In this document: positions 60,521-64,000 of the stretch, one piece after another
Position numbering within the stretch: the first letter of the stretch is position 1
How the letters are laid out: each line of letters starts with the position of its first letter
NCBI RefSeq assembly: GCF_000143415.4
Contig: NW_003314284.1
Coordinates: 246,681-310,680, forward strand
Reading direction: 5' to 3'
DNA: 64,000 nucleotides
Origin: Selaginella moellendorffii
Lineage: Eukaryota > Streptophyta > Lycopodiopsida > Selaginellales > Selaginellaceae
Program-made: the position numbers and the translations under genes
Notes under the pieces: generated by a model
Told to the model about the DNA's origin: nothing
Seen by the model: only the letters and a program-made list of their open reading frames with translations
Database searches by the model: none

Positions 60521-62101
60521 ATGATGGTAAGTCATGGTGTCAAAGATGCTGGTGGGATCTGGACGTGGAGAACCGATGAGCAGCGAGCAGCCGAGAAGCA
60601 GCAAATTGTGGATCTTTTCACCAAGCGGATGAAAGAATCTGGAGATGCCAAGGATCTCCTTGAAAGCAAGCGCATCCACGTAGAGATCAAAGAGAAGGGG
60701 CTGGGTCGGAACAGGCTGCTCACAAATCTTCTGATTGAAATGTATGGCAAGTGTGGGAACCTCGAAGATGCAAAAGATGTTTACACAAACATGCATCATC
60801 CGAATGTGTTCTCGGGAAACATCATGATGAACGCGCTCATTAAAAACGGGCATCTTCAGCAAGCTAGAAATGTGTTCGATCGAATGCGCGAGAAGAGTGC
60901 GGTGTCCTGGAATACGATAATTGCGGCATATGCCCAAGTTGGGGATATGCGGGAAGCTATGAGAATATTTGACGAGATGCCTTCTCCAAACGTGGTAACT
61001 TGGAACTCGCTGCTTGCCGGATACTCGGAACAAAAGGATCTGGAATCTGCAAAGAGGATCTTTAACAAAATGGGAAAGAAAAACCAGGTATCATGGACAA
61101 CCATGGCTCTAGCTTATGCCCAATGCGGGCATTTGGAGAAATCCCAGAAATTATTCGAGGAGATGCCTGACAAGGATGAGATTTCGTGGACGGCCATGAT
61201 CTCCGCTTACGCAATCAATGGCCACATAGAGGGCGCACGCAGTGTATTCGATCGAATGCCCTTTGAGAAAAACGTGGTGGCGTGGACAGCCATGCTTAAT
61301 GCTTACACTCAGGGAGGGTATCTCGAAGATGCCAAGAATCTCTTTTGGCAGATGCCAGACAGGAATGTGGTGTCGTGGACGGTGTTGATTCAAGCGTGTG
61401 TGGACAATGGAAACATATCCGACGCTAAAGAGTTCTTTGACAAAATGCCACAAAGGAATCTACTGTCGTGGACAACGATGATCGTTGGATATGCCCACAA
61501 AGGGCATTTGCGCCAGGCATGGAGCCTGTTCCAACAGCTGCCGTACTGGGACCAGGTCTCGTGGACCGCTATGTTCCAGGCGTATGCACGGCATGGCCAC
61601 ATCTTGCGAGCCAGGGTAATGTTTGAGCGTATGCCGTACCACGACGTGGTGGCATGGGCCGCGATGGTCCACTCGTATGCCCTGACAGGGCATACGCTGG
61701 AGGTGTTTGAGGTGTTCCAGCTCCTGCTACTCGAGGGCGAAACGCCCGATGATGGAGTGTTCGTGAGCGTTTTGACCGCCTGCAGCCACAGGGGCTTCTA
61801 CAAGGAAGGCTTGCGTTACTTCAAGTCAATGATGGGCGACCACGGCGCAAAGCCAATGGTGGATCACTACCACTGTTTGATGGATATCTTGGGTCGATTG
61901 GGTCGCCTGGAAGAGGCCGAGGAGCTCTTTGCGATGATGCCATTCTCGAGAAAATCGCTGGGGTGGATGACGCTACTAGGTAGCTGTAGAATTCATCGCG
62001 AGTTTGACAGAGCCCAAGAGATCGCTGGAAAGGCTGTGGACTCTGGGAGTGGCAATCACTCGATGTATGTGATGCTGGGAAATATATACAGGAGAAAGTA
62101 A
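60521..62101 (+). CDS. PLS-class pentatricopeptide repeat protein, ending in E-like motif
   Basis: Intronless, 526 residues from the ATG at 60521 (MMVSHGVKDAGGIWTWRTDE). About eleven PPR units, mostly 31-residue S-type: SWNTIIAAYAQVGDMREAMR, TWNSLLAGYSEQKDLESAKR, SWTAMISAYAINGHIEGARS, SWTTMIVGYAHKGHLRQAWS and others. The C-terminus HYHCLMDILGRLGRLEEAEE, LGWMTLLGSCRIHREFD and MYVMLGNIYRRK is the P2-L2-S2-E1 end of editing-type PPR proteins, cut off inside E1, with no E2 or DYW. A TATATAA stretch lies at 60484-60490. Probably needs a partner protein if it acts in editing. Confidence 0.92.
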   Translation: MMVSHGVKDAGGIWTWRTDEQRAAEKQQIVDLFTKRMKESGDAKDLLESKRIHVEIKEKGLGRNRLLTNLLIEMYGKCGNLEDAKDVYTNMHHPNVFSGNIMMNALIKNGHLQQARNVFDRMREKSAVSWNTIIAAYAQVGDMREAMRIFDEMPSPNVVTWNSLLAGYSEQKDLESAKRIFNKMGKKNQVSWTTMALAYAQCGHLEKSQKLFEEMPDKDEISWTAMISAYAINGHIEGARSVFDRMPFEKNVVAWTAMLNAYTQGGYLEDAKNLFWQMPDRNVVSWTVLIQACVDNGNISDAKEFFDKMPQRNLLSWTTMIVGYAHKGHLRQAWSLFQQLPYWDQVSWTAMFQAYARHGHILRARVMFERMPYHDVVAWAAMVHSYALTGHTLEVFEVFQLLLLEGETPDDGVFVSVLTACSHRGFYKEGLRYFKSMMGDHGAKPMVDHYHCLMDILGRLGRLEEAEELFAMMPFSRKSLGWMTLLGSCRIHREFDRAQEIAGKAVDSGSGNHSMYVMLGNIYRRK

Positions 62102-62364
62102 AGGTATGATAAAGGAAGGAAAGGAGAGATGAGATGTGATCATTCTAACCTTGGTTTAAAGGAAGAGAATTACTGCAATGGTTGTTACCGTTTTACCTTG
62201 CAACGTTCGACTGCCACCTAAGACGCAAACCGTTTGTCCTCGAGGTAACTGTTTTTTTCTCTTTGTGTGGGTGTTTTCTATCGGTTGTTTCATGTGGAAC
62301 AGGCTGCCGATAGATAGGTTTGTCTCAAGCTGGAATTTTTTTCCCATCCATCGGGAATTCGAGC

Positions 62365-62841
62365 ATGGTTATCAGATTCGAGGTCTCGCAAGAGCGAAAA
62401 AAAATGGAACCAAGAGTGGCAAGATCGAAGGTAGGCCGCCCAGAAGAACAATGCGAGGACCAAGTTTCATGCAAGGAAGCTTGCTGTAGCTGCTGTGGCG
62501 GGCTCACTGGGATTTGCGCGGCGTTTTGCTGCTGCCCACTCACGATCCTCCCGCTGGCGGGATTCGTGTGCGTCAAGATCCCCGCCAAGCTCGCCAAGAG
62601 ATTCGCGAGGAGGTTGAGGAAGCAGCCCAGCCGGAAGCTATGGAGGATGGGATCGTCCGAAAGAGGGCGGCCTGTGAGCCTCAATCTCTTTGGCAGCGGC
62701 AGGATCCAGGGTGGCGACGAGCAGCTACGATTCGTGGAGAGCGTGGGATTTGGGAATTCGGGCGATTGGAGGGAGTATTTTGGTGGAGGATCGCGGCGGG
62801 GTAGTGGCCGCTGCCCGGAAGAACAAGACGCGTGTAGCTAG
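62365..62841 (+). CDS. Small Cys-rich, possibly membrane-associated protein
   Basis: Single-exon frame. The first ATG gives 158 residues; an ATG at 62404 (MEPRVARSKVGRPEEQ) gives 145 and may be the true start. The centre is CKEACCSCCGGLTGICAAFC followed by CCPLTILPLAGFVCVKIP, a short hydrophobic stretch with ten cysteines, then a basic tail AKLAKRFARRLRKQPSRK. Such Cys clusters beside a hydrophobic segment are often palmitoylated or membrane-bound. Family not recognised with certainty. Confidence 0.55.
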   Translation: MVIRFEVSQERKKMEPRVARSKVGRPEEQCEDQVSCKEACCSCCGGLTGICAAFCCCPLTILPLAGFVCVKIPAKLAKRFARRLRKQPSRKLWRMGSSERGRPVSLNLFGSGRIQGGDEQLRFVESVGFGNSGDWREYFGGGSRRGSGRCPEEQDACS

Positions 62842-63042
62842 ATCCTGTAGGTAGGCTAGTTCCTCTACTTGTATAAAGTATCCACGAAAGACAAATGTAT
62901 GTTGGGCATTAGCAAAATTTCTCCAGTCTCTAGGGTTTTTGGCGATTGGAGCGCGCACGGAGAGATCCAGCGCCAGGAAGCTAGGTAATCCAAGATCTCG
63001 CGTCTTCCTCCTCGATTCAGCTAGAAATATCTCTCCTCAGCG

Positions 63043-64000
63043 ATGGAGGATCTCCCGGAGGAGCTGAGGACTCCTCCCGTTGCGCTCGCCGCGCTGGTGG
63101 GAATGCCCGAGCTTCATCCACAGATTTCGATGTCGCTCCACACGGAGCAGCCGCCGATCAACACCCTGGCGCTTCCGGATTTCTCCAAGGTGGCTGTGAT
63201 TGGAGGCAAGGAGGGAGCTCCGCTCGAGGCTAGGATTCCAGCTCCAGCAGGGGTCCTCAAGGCCGATTGGATGCACAAGCATCGAACCAAAGTTCCTGCC
63301 GTGTTGGCTGTGCTCTTCGATCGAGAGCAAGTTAACGGGGATCCAGCGCAATGGATGGAAGTTTGTAGCCATCTAGACAATGTCAGGTTAGTCTTTTGCC
63401 TCTTCGTGTTTGTACTCTAACTGAGACGAGTGTACTAGGAATGTGATTCGCGGAAGGAACACGAAGTTGGTTGTGGCGATCGTCCAGCCAACTCTTCACG
63501 GTATTTATATACATTTGTCCCTCTTATAATGAATTTTTTCTTGCATATCCTTCTGTTCAGGTGAAATCAACGATGATCGAACGGCTGCTCTTCGAAAACG
63601 TGCAGAGCTTGACAACAAGTGTTGTATGACGTTCATATCTCACGATCCGACTGAATTGAAACGATCTCTCGCGAGGTTCGTTTTTGTTTTTTTGTGCTGG
63701 TGAATATCGTTTTCTGTGTACGATGCAGGCTAGGGAGTATTCTGGGGGAGCTTGCAAATCTTTATTACAAAGAACAGTCGCGCCGTGTGAAAGCTCGTCT
63801 TGACAAAAAGAACTGGACTGCGACCGAGATTGCTGTTCGTTTCAATTTTAAGGTATTGCCAGCATTTCAAAGCTTTGAACTTCTGATTACTCCGCTGTGA
63901 TGCAGATGGGTTACTACGCGGAGTTTCGCAGAGATTGGGTGACTGCCCTCAGGTTTTATGAAACGGCGTACACTCTTCTGCTGGAGGTGCTTCTCTTCTA
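63043..64000 (+). CDS. TRAPPC11: TRAPPC11 (TRAPP complex subunit, foie gras family), 5' part
   Basis: Subunit of the TRAPP tethering complex in ER-Golgi and TGN traffic. Exons in the window 63043..63386, 63439..63500, 63561..63675, 63729..63852, 63906..63986; a further donor GTGCTT starts at 63987 and the gene runs off the end. The start is MEDLPEELRTPPVALAALVG. Family features are NVIRGRNTKLVVAIVQPT, SHDPTELKRSLARLGSILGE, the Lys-rich helix YYKEQSRRVKARLDKKN and MGYYAEFRRDWVTALRFYET leading into the foie gras domain. Most of the domain and the C-terminal gryzun region lie outside. Confidence 0.9.

Overview
This is nuclear DNA of a land plant. The genes have many exons with very short introns (mostly 45-70 bp, GT-AG), plastid and mitochondrial proteins are encoded in the nucleus, and there are GRAS, PLS-class PPR, RSH and ABC1K genes and a Ty1/copia relic. 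The compact intron size and close gene spacing are what I would expect of a lycophyte such as Selaginella; that is inference, no marker gene was searched. Exon boundaries were read by eye from splice sites and from reading-frame continuity. For nearly all genes the summed exon lengths are divisible by three.

Layout. 1-5.5 kb: 3' part of a cationic amino acid transporter, then a broken Crinkler/RHS-like P-loop plus nuclease gene. 5.5-15 kb: a BIG-type ARF-GEF, peptide deformylase (minus), a four-ACT-domain ACR protein (minus). 15-19.6 kb: gene-poor. 19.6-27.2 kb: plastid-type ABC1 kinase (minus) divergent from RPS21, an unrecognised gene, and an RSH2/3-type ppGpp enzyme. 27.4-34.5 kb: a candidate sulfated secreted peptide, class III ADH/GSNOR, an RCC1-repeat protein, a GMC oxidoreductase (minus).

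34.5-41.1 kb is a rearranged block: an inverted repeat of about 1.2 kb arms, two partial copies of the neighbouring RCC1 gene (one split by a decayed copia element), and an intact AT-richer Gfo/Idh/MocA oxidoreductase gene. 41-46 kb: a gamma-glutamylcyclotransferase-like gene, a Harbinger transposase remnant, an SRA-domain gene of SUVH type that stops before pre-SET/SET, and a tandem DJ-1 gene. 46.6-50.7 kb: a GRAS factor and a tiny two-exon gene. 50.7-58.6 kb: a RUNKEL-type kinase/ARM protein whose kinase exon carries two single-base insertions, and a DYRK kinase (both minus). 58.8-64 kb: two PPR genes in one reading frame separated by a single stop, a small Cys-rich protein, and the 5' part of TRAPPC11.

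Most genes are unrelated housekeeping functions. The shared logic is architectural: three head-to-head pairs with 146-212 bp promoters (ABC1K/RPS21, SRA/DJ-1, DYRK/PPR), tight convergent pairs (BIG/PDF, small gene/RUNKEL), and one duplication hotspot. Two trafficking genes (BIG, TRAPPC11) and several organelle genes (PDF, ABC1K, RSH, PPRs) occur, but nothing suggests an operon-like cluster.
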